A DNA stretch of 64,000 nucleotides from ZC4RG30 sp046347045 (GTDB lineage: Bacteria; Pseudomonadota; Gammaproteobacteria; Steroidobacterales; Steroidobacteraceae). The DNA is taken from contig JAXMGX010000002.1 of the NCBI GenBank assembly GCA_046347045.1, positions 310,001 to 374,000 on the forward strand. Reading direction: 5' to 3'. Of the stretch, positions 33,332 to 41,938 are shown piece by piece. Positions within the stretch are counted from its first letter, which is position 1; each line of letters starts with the position of its first letter. The translations under genes were made by a program, and so were the position numbers. A model generated the notes under the pieces. It was not told where the DNA came from. It did no database searches and saw only the letters and a program-made list of their open reading frames with translations.

Positions 33332-33724
33332 CTAGAGCTTGATCCGGCCTCCGGGCCCGCCCAGTCCACCGCCGAGCCCGGCTCCCGCCTCGGGCACCAC
33401 GATGCGCGACTGCGCCTCGCGGCGCATCTCGCGCGCCTCCTCGATGGCCTGCGCCAGCGCCTCCTGCACGGCGGCAGGAAACTTCGCCATGGCCTCTTCC
33501 AGCGTCGCCGCCTCGATCTCGAAGCCCAGCGGCAGCACGCCGCCCGGCGTCAGCAGCTGCGTCTGCCCGCTGAACAGCACGGGCCGCGCGGCATCGCGCT
33601 CGCCGCTGGGCAACACCGGCACCAGCCGGCGGATGGTGCCCGCGGTGCGGTCGGTGAAGACGTCCTCCTGGTACAGGTTGGCGGCGTCGAAGCGGATTTC
33701 AGGCAGGTTCTGTTCGGTGCTCAT
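33332..33724 (-). CDS. Conserved hypothetical cytoplasmic protein
   Basis: A 130-residue protein I can describe but not name with a function. It begins MSTEQNLPEIRFDAANLYQE, contains a beta-rich central part (GQTQLLTPGGVLPLGFEIEA), then a long helix (LEEAMAKFPAAVQEALAQAI). It ends in a Gly-rich tail closing RIKL. No signal, membrane segment, cysteines or recognised catalytic motif is visible. It starts 4 bp after mutT and follows secA-mutT on the same strand, so it is probably cotranscribed. A bacterial family with this N-terminus exists to my recollection, of unknown role. Confidence 0.75.
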   Translation of the reverse strand: MSTEQNLPEIRFDAANLYQEDVFTDRTAGTIRRLVPVLPSGERDAARPVLFSGQTQLLTPGGVLPLGFEIEAATLEEAMAKFPAAVQEALAQAIEEAREMRREAQSRIVVPEAGAGLGGGLGGPGGRIKL

Positions 33725-33728
33725 GGGT

Positions 33729-34154
33729 TTATCTTACCTGCCAGCCGAGGGCGCGTCGCAGCGGTTCCAGCATGGGGCGGTCGGCTTCCAGCAGATCGCA
33801 GTCGGAAAGCTGCGGCAACGGCACCCAGCGCAGCGCCTGCCCGTCCAGGCCCCGGGGCTCGCCCTCCCAGGCCGACACCAGCCACAGGCCGATGTGCACG
33901 CTGCGGTCCTCGTAGTCATGGGGGAAATCGCCCAGCGGACGCGCCGCGCGCACGGTCACGCCGAGCTCTTCGCGCAGCTCGCGCACCACGGCATCGCCCG
34001 CGGACTCCTCGCCTTCGATCTTGCCGCCGGGGAATTCCCAGCGCCCGGCCTGCCACTTGCCCGGCGGGCGCTGCGCAATCAGCACCTCGGGCGCCATCTC
34101 CGGCGCCCGCCTCACCAGCACCGCGGCAACTACGCCGAGAGCGACCCGTGGCAC
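33729..34154 (-). CDS. mutT: Nudix hydrolase MutT (8-oxo-dGTP diphosphatase)
   Basis: A 141-residue Nudix enzyme that clears 8-oxo-dGTP from the nucleotide pool. The Nudix box is complete at 44-66: Gly44, Glu50, Arg58-Glu59, Glu62-Glu63 and Gly65. The MutT-type RPPGKWQAGRWEFPGGK precedes it. The GTG start overlaps the secA 3' end by 25 bp; the alternative GTG twelve codons on would remove the first strand. Association with secA is seen in E. coli (secA-mutT) and supports the name. Confidence 0.92.
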   Translation of the reverse strand: MPRVALGVVAAVLVRRAPEMAPEVLIAQRPPGKWQAGRWEFPGGKIEGEESAGDAVVRELREELGVTVRAARPLGDFPHDYEDRSVHIGLWLVSAWEGEPRGLDGQALRWVPLPQLSDCDLLEADRPMLEPLRRALGWQVR

Positions 34155-36898
34155 TGCTTGAACTTCTTGCCGGACCCGCAGGGGCAGGGTTCGTTGCGAC
34201 CCACCTTGCGTTCGCCGCGCACGAAGGGCGCCAGCGGTTCGACCTCCGCTCCGGGCGCCGCGAACGTGCCGCCGCCCGACAGCGGCTGCTCGGGCGCAGG
34301 CTCCGGCGCCTGCAGCGCCGACTGCGCCTCGGCATGCTGCGCCTGAAGCTGGCGCATCAGCCGCTCGCGCTGCTCGGCCTGCTCGCGTTCCACCTCGGCT
34401 TCATCACGCACTTCCACGCGGCACAGCACCGAGGCCGAATCGTGCTTCACGCGGTCGAGCATGCTGCTGAACAGGCCAAAGGCCTCGCGCTTGAACTCGT
34501 AGCGGTAGTCCTTCTGCGCATAGCCGCGCAGGTGGATGCCCTGCCGCAGGTAATCCATCGCCGCCAGGTGCTCGCGCCAGTGCTGGTCGAGGTTGCGCAG
34601 CACCACTTCGCGCTCGATCTGCCGCATCAGCGGCTCGCCGATGCGCTGCACCTTCTGCTGGTACTGCGCTTCCACGGCTTCCACGGCGCGCGCCGTGAAG
34701 GTGCCGGCGTCGAGCTCCGGCTCGGCGGTCACCCAGGCCCTGGCATCGATGTTGGTGTTGAAGTCGCGGCGCAGCGCATCCACCAGCGGCTCCAGGTCCC
34801 AGTCGGCCGGCGCCGTCTGCGGCGGCACGTACTGCTCGATGGCGGCCTTCACCGCATCCTCGCGCATGCCGGCCACCGCCTCGGACAGATCGGTGGCGCC
34901 CAGAATGCCCGTGCGCTGCTGGTACACCACCTTGCGCTGGTCGTTGGCCACGTCATCGAACAGCAGCAGCTGTTTTCTGATGTCGAAGTTGTGCGCCTCC
35001 ACCTTGCGCTGCGCGGCCTCGATGCGGCGCGTGAGCATCTTCGACTCGATGACCTCGCCACCCTTCATGCCGGCGAACTGCAGCAGCTTCTTGGTGAAGT
35101 TCGGGTCGCCGAAGATGCGCATCAGCGTGTCTTCCATCGACAGATAGAAGCGCGACGACCCCGGGTCGCCCTGGCGGCCCGAACGGCCGCGCAGCTGGTT
35201 GTCGATGCGGCGCGATTCGTGCCGCTCGGTGCCCACGATGTGCAGGCCACCGGCGGCCAGCACCTGATCGTGACGCTGCTGCCAGGCGGCCTTGAGCTGC
35301 GCGCGGCGCGGCTCGTCCACGGTTTCGCCCGCCGTCACCAGATCAGCCACCTCGGCATCGAAATTGCCGCCAAGCTGGATGTCGGTGCCGCGGCCGGCCA
35401 TGTTGGTGGCGATGGTGACGCTGCCGGGCCGACCGGCCTGCGCCACGATGTGCGCCTCGCGTTCGTGCTGCTTGGCATTCAGCACCTGGTGCGGCACGCC
35501 GTCCTTCTTCAGGAGGCCCGAGATCAGCTCCGAGCTCTCGATGGACGTGGTGCCCACCAGCACCGGCTGCCCGCGCTTCACGCAGTCCTGGATGTCCTCG
35601 AGGATGGACTTGTACTTGTCCTCCTGCGTCAGGTGCACCAGGTCCGGCATGTCCTTGCGGATCATCGGCCGGTGCGTGGGGATCACCACCACTTCCAGCC
35701 CGTAGATCTGCAGGAATTCCGGCGCCTCGGTATCGGCCGTGCCGGTCATGCCCGAGAGCTTCTTGTACAGGCGGAAATAGTTCTGGAAGGTGATCGAGGC
35801 GACCGTCTGGTTCTCCTCGCGCACGCGCACGTTTTCCTTGGCCTCCACCGCCTGGTGCAGGCCGTCGGACCAGCGCCGTCCCGGCATGGTGCGGCCGGTG
35901 AACTCGTCGACGATGATCACCTCGCCATTGCGCACGATGTATTCCACGTCGCGCTTGTAGATGGCGTGCGCGCGCAGTGCCGCGTTCAGGTGATGCATCA
36001 GGCGGATGTTGGCCGCGTCGTACAGGCTCTCGCCCTCGCGCAGCAGCCCGGACTCGGACATCAGGCGCTCGACATGCTCGTGGCCGGCTTCGGTGATGTG
36101 CACCTGTTTGGCCTTCAGATCCACCGTGAAATCGCCGGGGCCGTTCTCTTCCTTCTGCGCCGCAAGCTTCGGCACGAGCTGGTTGATGGCCAGGTACAGC
36201 TCGGTGCTCTCGTCGGCGGGTCCGGAGATGATCAGCGGCGTGCGCGCCTCGTCGATGAGGATGCTGTCCACCTCGTCGACGATGGCGAAGGCCAGGTTGC
36301 GCTGCACGCGGTCTTCCAGCCGGTAGGCCAGGTTGTCGCGCAGGTAGTCGAAGCCGAATTCGTTGTTGGTGCCGTAGGTGATGTCGCAGGCATAGGCCGC
36401 GCGCTTTTCCTCTGGGCTCTGTCCGTTGCGGATCACGCCGACGGTCAGGCCCAGGAAGGAGTAGATGGGCTTCATCCACTCCGCATCGCGCGAGGCCAGG
36501 TATTCGTTCACCGTGACCACGTGCACGCCCTCGCCGGGCAGCGCGTTCAGGTACGCGGCCAGCGTGGCCATCAGCGTCTTGCCCTCGCCGGTGCGCATCT
36601 CGGCGATCTTTCCCTGGTGCAGCGTCATGCCGCCGATGAGCTGCACGTCGAAGTGCCGCATCTTCATCGTGCGCTGCGAGGCTTCGCGCACGGTGGCGAA
36701 GGCTTCGGGGATGAGCGAATCGAGCGTGGCGCCCTGCTTCAGCCGTTCGCGGAATTCGGCCGTCTTGCCGCCCAGCGCCTCGTCTGAAAGCTGCTGCATC
36801 TGGGCTTCGAACTGCCCCGCCTGGTCCACCAGCCGGCCATAGCCGCGCACGATGCGTTCATTTCGGCTACCGAAAATGCGTGTCAAGAACTGCAGCAC
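34130..36898 (-). CDS. secA: Protein translocase motor SecA
   Basis: A 922-residue ATPase that drives proteins through SecYEG. The chosen start is GTG 36898 (MLQFLTRIFGSRNERIV), which has GGAAGG 4 nt upstream and matches the family N-terminus. A TTG nine codons upstream is also open but lacks such a site. NBD1 has Walker A RTGEGKT at about 102-108 and the DEVDSILIDEART Walker B. A long C-terminal linker ends in the zinc-binding SEC-C motif CPCGSGKKFKQCHG (Cys905, Cys907, Cys916, His917) that binds SecB. No secM gene is visible; a LytM peptidase gene lies upstream. Confidence 0.97.
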   Translation of the reverse strand: MLQFLTRIFGSRNERIVRGYGRLVDQAGQFEAQMQQLSDEALGGKTAEFRERLKQGATLDSLIPEAFATVREASQRTMKMRHFDVQLIGGMTLHQGKIAEMRTGEGKTLMATLAAYLNALPGEGVHVVTVNEYLASRDAEWMKPIYSFLGLTVGVIRNGQSPEEKRAAYACDITYGTNNEFGFDYLRDNLAYRLEDRVQRNLAFAIVDEVDSILIDEARTPLIISGPADESTELYLAINQLVPKLAAQKEENGPGDFTVDLKAKQVHITEAGHEHVERLMSESGLLREGESLYDAANIRLMHHLNAALRAHAIYKRDVEYIVRNGEVIIVDEFTGRTMPGRRWSDGLHQAVEAKENVRVREENQTVASITFQNYFRLYKKLSGMTGTADTEAPEFLQIYGLEVVVIPTHRPMIRKDMPDLVHLTQEDKYKSILEDIQDCVKRGQPVLVGTTSIESSELISGLLKKDGVPHQVLNAKQHEREAHIVAQAGRPGSVTIATNMAGRGTDIQLGGNFDAEVADLVTAGETVDEPRRAQLKAAWQQRHDQVLAAGGLHIVGTERHESRRIDNQLRGRSGRQGDPGSSRFYLSMEDTLMRIFGDPNFTKKLLQFAGMKGGEVIESKMLTRRIEAAQRKVEAHNFDIRKQLLLFDDVANDQRKVVYQQRTGILGATDLSEAVAGMREDAVKAAIEQYVPPQTAPADWDLEPLVDALRRDFNTNIDARAWVTAEPELDAGTFTARAVEAVEAQYQQKVQRIGEPLMRQIEREVVLRNLDQHWREHLAAMDYLRQGIHLRGYAQKDYRYEFKREAFGLFSSMLDRVKHDSASVLCRVEVRDEAEVEREQAEQRERLMRQLQAQHAEAQSALQAPEPAPEQPLSGGGTFAAPGAEVEPLAPFVRGERKVGRNEPCPCGSGKKFKQCHGSLSA

Positions 36899-36993
36899 AG
36901 GACCTTCCGGGGCTAGGGCGGACAATCGGAACTAATTGAAGTCGCCGCCGGGGGTTTCAAGCCCGGGGCGCCAAACGCGACATTTTACGATAG

Positions 36994-37018
36994 TTGGCAG
37001 GGCAAAGATGCCTGCCAA
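36994..37018 (-). promoter_or_regulatory. Hairpin in the secA leader
   Basis: A perfect 8-bp stem (TTGGCAGG/CCTGCCAA, 9-nt loop) lies in the 148-bp gap between the M23 peptidase gene and secA. On the minus strand it is followed 5 bp later by TAAAAT (36982-36987), a possible -10 element for secA without a good -35. There is no U-tract, so it is not a clear terminator. A role in secA control is possible but unproven. Confidence 0.45.
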
Positions 37019-37046
37019 ATGACCCCAGATGGGTCGATCGAGGCGG

Positions 37047-37928
37047 CTAGGGGTCGATGAACGACAGCGGATTGATGTGCGACCCGTTGCGCAGCACTTC
37101 GAAGTGCACATGAGGACCAGTGGAACGGCCGGTGGACCCCATCAGCGCCACAGGCTGGCCGCGCACGACGGTATCGCCCACGGCCACCAGGAGGCTCTGG
37201 TTGTGGCCGTAGCGCGTGACATAGCCGTTGCCGTGATTGATCTCGACGAGGTTGCCATAACCCGAAGCCGGCTCGGCGCGCGTGACCACACCTGCGGCCA
37301 CCGCCAGCACCTGCTCGCCGGCGGTACCGGCGAAATCCACGCCCTTGTGGATGGATTCATGGCCGTCGAAGGGATCGGGCCGGCCGCCGAAATACGAGGA
37401 AATGTAGCCTTCCATCACCGGCCGGCCTTCGGGCCGGATCGACTCGGTGAGCGCCCGCGACAAGATGACGTTTTCCAGCGCCAGAAGCTGCGCATCGCGC
37501 CGCTCCAGCCGGTGCTGCACATCGTCCATCATGCGGGTGAGGTCGGGGATCTCGGCGCTGGCGCCGACGGATTCCTCTTCAGGTCCGCCCAGGGCCGGCG
37601 CCGCGTCGAAATTCAGCTCGCCGCTGGTGATATTGGCCATCTGGGTCAGCCGCTTGCCCAGCGCGTCCAGCCTTATGACATGCGCGTTGAGCTCGCCCAC
37701 GCGGATCGACATGGCATCCACGCGGTCCTGCACCTGCTGGCGAAGCCCGGCCAGTTCCCGAAGCTGCGAGCGCGTGGTGATGCCGCTGGCGCCCAGCCGC
37801 ATGCCCGCCGCGAACACCGCGCCCAGCAGCACCAGGCCCGAAACGCCCAGAATGGCGAGGGTCACCGGGTGGGAAAGGTGGAGGTGTCGGGCCTGGCCTT
37901 GCCTGCGCGAGAAAAAGATCAGGTTCAT
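37047..37928 (-). CDS. M23 family (LytM) peptidase, membrane-anchored
   Basis: A 293-residue protein with one N-terminal transmembrane helix (about 21-43) and a coiled-coil-rich periplasmic stalk (about 50-160). The C-terminal LytM domain has its zinc ligands intact: His194 and Asp198 in HKGVDFAG, and His275 in GPHVHFEV, with His242 also in the active site. It is therefore probably an active endopeptidase of peptidoglycan cross-links rather than an EnvC/NlpD-type activator. It lies just upstream of secA and 31 bp from the divergent dciA gene, an arrangement I recall from Pseudomonas and Xanthomonas. Confidence 0.9.
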   Translation of the reverse strand: MNLIFFSRRQGQARHLHLSHPVTLAILGVSGLVLLGAVFAAGMRLGASGITTRSQLRELAGLRQQVQDRVDAMSIRVGELNAHVIRLDALGKRLTQMANITSGELNFDAAPALGGPEEESVGASAEIPDLTRMMDDVQHRLERRDAQLLALENVILSRALTESIRPEGRPVMEGYISSYFGGRPDPFDGHESIHKGVDFAGTAGEQVLAVAAGVVTRAEPASGYGNLVEINHGNGYVTRYGHNQSLLVAVGDTVVRGQPVALMGSTGRSTGPHVHFEVLRNGSHINPLSFIDP

Positions 37929-37959
37929 TTAGGCTAGCCGTGGCCGGAATGGCCCGACT

Positions 37960-38334
37960 ATGCCCAAGAAGCCCCCTCGAGACAACCCAAAAAACCGTGC
38001 CGCCCGCACAGTTCAGTCCGCGGCGACGGTGCTGCGTCGCATCAGCCAGAAAACCGGCGTGGTGCCACCCCCCGTGCCGGGCCGCGCCGGCGCCCCCGGC
38101 GACGGGGCCCCGCATATCGACGTGGTGCGCGCCGGGCTGCCCGAAACGCTGCGCCCGCACCTGGTCACCTGCCTGCTGAGGCCCGAAGAAATAGTGCTGT
38201 TTGCGGCCTCGGCGGCGTGGGCAACGCGATTGCGTCTGGCTGCCGTGGAAGCCGCGGAGGCCGGCGCCTTCGATGCAATCTGCGCCAGTCCCAGGATCAC
38301 CGTCCGCATCACGCCGCAGTCGCAGGCCCGCTGA
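37960..38334 (+). CDS. dciA: DciA/DUF721 replicative helicase loader
   Basis: A 124-residue protein with a basic N-terminal region, then a Pro/Gly-rich linker, then a compact domain (IDVVRAGLPETLRPHLVTC, AASAAWATRLRLAA). This is the DUF721 family, now known as DciA, the ancestral loader of DnaB helicase in bacteria lacking phage-derived DnaC or DnaI. The family KH-like domain normally comes first, so this member has a reordered or diverged layout and the call is a little less certain. Position between lpxC and the M23-secA genes is the usual one. Confidence 0.8.
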   Translation: MPKKPPRDNPKNRAARTVQSAATVLRRISQKTGVVPPPVPGRAGAPGDGAPHIDVVRAGLPETLRPHLVTCLLRPEEIVLFAASAAWATRLRLAAVEAAEAGAFDAICASPRITVRITPQSQAR

Positions 38335-38363
38335 GCAAGACCCGCGTGGTCGGCCCCCGCCGA

Positions 38364-39293
38364 CTACAGGTCGAGGTATTCGCGCAGCCGGTTCGGGGTG
38401 TCCACATAGGCGATGGGCGCCTCTTCGGGCGACTCGAACACCACTTCTTCCCAGGCATCGCGATCGGCCAGCAGCGCCCGCAGCAACCGGTTGTTGAGCT
38501 CATGCCCCGACTTGTGACCACTGAACTCACCGATGATGCCGCGCCCCAGCAGGTACAGGTCGCCGATGGCATCGAGGATCTTGTGCTTCACGAATTCGTC
38601 CTGGTAGCGCAGCCCGTCCTCGTTCAGCACGCGCGAATCGTCGAGCACGATGGCATTGTCGAGATTCCCGCCCAGCGCCAGGTTGTGCTTGCGCAGCGTC
38701 TCGATGTCACGCATGAACCCGAAGGTGCGCGCGCGGCTGACTTCCTTCAGGTAGGTGATCGACGAGAAATCCATCGACGCGCGCGAACCGCCACCAGCGA
38801 AGATCGGGTGGTCGAATTCGATCTGGAAATTGACGCGGAACCCCTCGTGCGGATCGAAGCGCGCCCATTTGTCGCCATCGCGCACTTCGACGCGGCGGAT
38901 GATGCGCGCGAAGCGCTTGGCGGGTTTCTGCTCCTCGATGCCCGCCGACTGCAGCAGGAACACGAAGGGACTGGCGCTGCCGTCCATGATGGGCACTTCG
39001 GCGGCGCTGACTTCGACCAGGGCGTTGTCGATGCCCAGGCCCGCGAAGGCCGACATCAGGTGCTCGACAGTGGACACGCGCACATCGCCCTGCGCCAGCA
39101 CGGTGCCGAGCTGGGTGGCGCCCACGTTCTCGGCGCGCGCGGGAATATCCACCGGCTGCGGCAGGTCGGCGCGACGGAAAACGATGCCGCTGTTGGGCGC
39201 GGCCGGGTGCACCGTCATCACGACCTGGGCGCCGCTGTGCAGGCCCACGCCGCTGGCGCGAATACTGGTCTTGAGGGTGCGTTGACCGAACAT
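38364..39293 (-). CDS. lpxC: UDP-3-O-acyl-N-acetylglucosamine deacetylase LpxC
   Basis: A 309-residue zinc deacetylase for the committed step of lipid A synthesis. Zinc ligands His78, His237 and Asp241 and the catalytic pair Glu77 and His264 are in the expected places (STVEHLMSAF, FVKHKILDAIGD, SGHKSGHELNN). The start MFGQRTLKTSIRASGVGLHSG matches the family; the open frame upstream of ATG 39293 is unrelated. It is the last gene of the dcw cluster, 149 bp after ftsZ, and converges on dciA. Its C-terminus (REYLDL) lacks an obvious E. coli-like LAXXXXXAVLA degradation signal. Confidence 0.96.
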   Translation of the reverse strand: MFGQRTLKTSIRASGVGLHSGAQVVMTVHPAAPNSGIVFRRADLPQPVDIPARAENVGATQLGTVLAQGDVRVSTVEHLMSAFAGLGIDNALVEVSAAEVPIMDGSASPFVFLLQSAGIEEQKPAKRFARIIRRVEVRDGDKWARFDPHEGFRVNFQIEFDHPIFAGGGSRASMDFSSITYLKEVSRARTFGFMRDIETLRKHNLALGGNLDNAIVLDDSRVLNEDGLRYQDEFVKHKILDAIGDLYLLGRGIIGEFSGHKSGHELNNRLLRALLADRDAWEEVVFESPEEAPIAYVDTPNRLREYLDL

Positions 39294-39406
39294 CAGGCGA
39301 TGCGCTGTGGCGCGGCAAGCCGGTGAGGAGACGGCTACCGTACCACAACGCATCGTGACGCAGCAGGCGGCCGGGGAGCCGCCCCATGTGCAGGACTCGT
39401 CCGCCA

Positions 39407-39438
39407 CGCGCCCTGGGGCGCGCGGCGATTGAGCCGCG
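39407..39438. other. Two adjacent GC-rich hairpins between ftsZ and lpxC
   Basis: CGCGCC-CTGG-GGCGCG (39407-39422) overlaps CGCGGC-GATTGA-GCCGCG (39421-39438) by two bases, just after the ftsZ stop. On plus the second is followed by GCTTTTAG, on minus neither has a U-tract. They may slow or partly end transcription from ftsZ into lpxC. The rest of the 149-bp gap shows no clear promoter. Confidence 0.4.
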
Positions 39439-39442
39439 GCTT

Positions 39443-40669
39443 TTAGTCCGCCTGACGCCGCAGGAACGCCGGGATGTCCAGCAGATCCTCGTCCACCGGC
39501 GCGCTGCCCATGCCGTCGCCCACCGCGCGGGCAAAGCGCTGCACCGCGGGCTTCTCGAGGCCCGCGTAGTCCGTGGCCACGGGCTGCAGCGTGGGCGCCG
39601 GACGCTTCACCGCGCGCATGCCGCTGTCGCGGGACTGCACCGGCTCACGCACCGGCTCGCGCGAGGGCACCTGCACGAAGCCCTCGCCGCGGGCGCGACC
39701 ATGGTGCTGCGCCGCGCGGTTCAGGCCGGTGGCGACCACGGTCACGCGCAGTTCGTCCTGCATCTCCGGGTCGATCACGGTGCCCACCACCACGGTGGCG
39801 TCGTCCGACGCGAACTCCTTCACGATGGCGCCGACTTCCTGGAATTCACCGATGGACATGTCCATGCCCGCGGTGACGTTCACCAGGATGCCGTGCGCAT
39901 CGGCCAGATCCACGTGCTCGAGCAGCGGCGACGACACCGCGGCTTCCGCGGCGGTGCGCGCGCGGCCTTCGCCGCGCCCCGAACCGCTGCCCATCATCGC
40001 CATGCCGGTCTCGCTCATCACCGTGCGCACGTCGGCGAAGTCCACGTTGATGAGGCCCGGACGGGTGATCAGTTCCGCGATGCCCTGCACGGCGCCCTGC
40101 AGCACCTGGTTGGCCGACTTGAATGCATCGAGCAGCGTCGTGGCGCTGCCCAGCACGGTCAGCAGCTTCTGGTTGGGAATCGTGATCAGCGAGTCGACGT
40201 ACTTCGACAGCTCCGCGATGCCGTTGTCGGCCGCGCGATGGCGCTTGCCACCTTCCATCTCGAAGGGACGCGTGACCACGGCCACCGTCAGGATGCCGAG
40301 CTCCTTGGCCAGCTGTGCCACCACGGGCGCCGCGCCGGTGCCGGTGCCGCCGCCCATGCCGGCGGTGATGAACAGCATGTCGGTGCCGTCGATCATCTCG
40401 ATGAGCCGTTCACGGTCCTCGAGGGCCGCCGCGCGACCGACTTCCGGATTCGCTCCGGCTCCGAGTCCCTTGGTGATGTCGCTGCCGATCTGCAGCGCGG
40501 TCTTGACCTTCGAGTGCTTGAGCGCCTGCGCATCGGTGTTGATGCACATGAAGTCCACGCCCTCGATCCCCGAACTCACCATGTGGGCCACGGCGTTGCC
40601 GCCGCCACCGCCCACACCGATGACCTTGATTACAGCGTTCTGGCTGTAGGCATCCATCACTTCAAACAT
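39443..40669 (-). CDS. ftsZ: Cell division GTPase FtsZ
   Basis: A 408-residue tubulin homologue that forms the Z ring. The GTP-binding signature GGGTGTG is at 106-112, the N-terminal GVGGGGGNAVAHM at about 18-30, and the T7 loop contains NVDFADVRTVM. After a variable linker (about 320-390) the conserved C-terminal peptide DIPAFLRRQ, which binds FtsA and ZipA, closes the protein. It lies 27 bp after ftsA. The start is ATG 40669; ATG 40657 (MDAYSQN) is also possible. Confidence 0.98.
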   Translation of the reverse strand: MFEVMDAYSQNAVIKVIGVGGGGGNAVAHMVSSGIEGVDFMCINTDAQALKHSKVKTALQIGSDITKGLGAGANPEVGRAAALEDRERLIEMIDGTDMLFITAGMGGGTGTGAAPVVAQLAKELGILTVAVVTRPFEMEGGKRHRAADNGIAELSKYVDSLITIPNQKLLTVLGSATTLLDAFKSANQVLQGAVQGIAELITRPGLINVDFADVRTVMSETGMAMMGSGSGRGEGRARTAAEAAVSSPLLEHVDLADAHGILVNVTAGMDMSIGEFQEVGAIVKEFASDDATVVVGTVIDPEMQDELRVTVVATGLNRAAQHHGRARGEGFVQVPSREPVREPVQSRDSGMRAVKRPAPTLQPVATDYAGLEKPAVQRFARAVGDGMGSAPVDEDLLDIPAFLRRQAD

Positions 40670-40696
40670 GGCTGTCAGCTCCTCACTTGATAAACG

Positions 40697-41938
40697 TTAA
40701 AAATTGCCCTTGAACCACGACTGCATGCGGGCAACGATGCCCTGCATGTTCGTGGACAGGGCGCGCCCCCGCGACGCTCCCTGCGCGTTCTCGCGCGCGT
40801 GGAGCAGGAGCCCCACGCCGGTCGAATAGATGGGGTTCTGCACCACTTCGGCGAGCCCCTTCACCTGATGCGGCTGCGGCAGGCCGAGCCGCACCGGCAT
40901 GTGGAAAACTTCCTCGGCAAGATCGATGGCGCCTTCCATGCGCGCGCTGCCGCCGGTGAGCACGATGCCGGCGGCGATGATTTCCTCGAAGCCGCTGCGG
41001 CGCAGCTCGTCGCGCACCAGGCCGAACAGCTCCTCGTAGCGCGGCTCCACCACCTCGGCCAGCGTCTGGCGCGCCAGACGCCGCGCGGGACGCTCGCCCA
41101 CGCTGGGCACCTCGATGCTCTCGTCGCTGTTCGCGAGCTGCGACAGCGCACAGGCGTAGCGCACCTTGATGTCCTCGGCGTAATGGGTCGGCGTGCGCAT
41201 CGACACGGCGATGTCGTTGGTCACCTGGTCGCCGGCGATGGGGATGACCGCGGTGTGGCGGATGGCCCCCTGCGAGAACACGGCGAGGTCGGTGGTGCCG
41301 CCGCCAATGTCCACCAGGCACACGCCCAGTTCCTTTTCGTCGTCGGTGAGCACGGCATGGCTGGAGGCGAGCTGCTCCAGCACCATGTCCTCGACCGTGA
41401 GGCCGCAGCGCTGCACGCATTTGATGATGTTCTGCGCGGCACTGTCGGCGCCGGTGACGATGTGCACCTTGGCCTCGAGGCGCACGCCCGACATGCCGAT
41501 GGGATCGCGAATGCCTTCCTGGCCGTCGATGATGTATTCCTGCGGCAGCACATGGATGATGCGCTGGTCGGCGGGGATGGCCACGGCCTTGGCGGCATCG
41601 ATCACATGCTGCACGTCCACGTCGCTCACCTCGCGGTCGCGGATGGCGACCACGCCGTGCGAGTTGAGGCTGCGCACATGGCTGCCCGCGATGCCGGCGT
41701 ACACGCCGTGGATCTGGCAGCCGGCCATGAGCTCGGCTTCCTCCACCGCGCGCTGTATCGACTGCACGGTGGACTCGATGTTCACCACCACGCCCTTCTT
41801 CAGGCCGCGCGAGGGATGCGATCCCAGGCCCACCACTTCCACGGCGCCGTCGGCGTCGATCTCGCCCACCAGCGCCAGCACCTTGGAGGTGCCGATATCC
41901 AGTCCCACGATCAGCGAACGGTCGCTGCGCTTAGCCAC
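40697..41938 (-). CDS. ftsA: Cell division protein FtsA
   Basis: A 413-residue actin-like ATPase that anchors FtsZ to the membrane. Actin-fold motifs are present: phosphate 1 (LIVGLDIGTSKVLALV), phosphate 2 (VCLVDIGGGTTDLAVF) and the adenosine motif (AAGIVLTGGSARMEG). The C-terminus is a short amphipathic helix (IVARMQSWFKGNF) that inserts into the inner membrane. The start overlaps the ftsQ 3' end by 8 bp. Confidence 0.97.
   Translation of the reverse strand: MAKRSDRSLIVGLDIGTSKVLALVGEIDADGAVEVVGLGSHPSRGLKKGVVVNIESTVQSIQRAVEEAELMAGCQIHGVYAGIAGSHVRSLNSHGVVAIRDREVSDVDVQHVIDAAKAVAIPADQRIIHVLPQEYIIDGQEGIRDPIGMSGVRLEAKVHIVTGADSAAQNIIKCVQRCGLTVEDMVLEQLASSHAVLTDDEKELGVCLVDIGGGTTDLAVFSQGAIRHTAVIPIAGDQVTNDIAVSMRTPTHYAEDIKVRYACALSQLANSDESIEVPSVGERPARRLARQTLAEVVEPRYEELFGLVRDELRRSGFEEIIAAGIVLTGGSARMEGAIDLAEEVFHMPVRLGLPQPHQVKGLAEVVQNPIYSTGVGLLLHARENAQGASRGRALSTNMQGIVARMQSWFKGNF

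Noticed and set aside
33155..36787. A 1210-codon open frame on plus, opposite secA and mutT
   Set aside because: It is fully antisense to clearly real genes and shows no family motif, only His/Gln/Arg-rich sequence. This is a third-position GC artefact.
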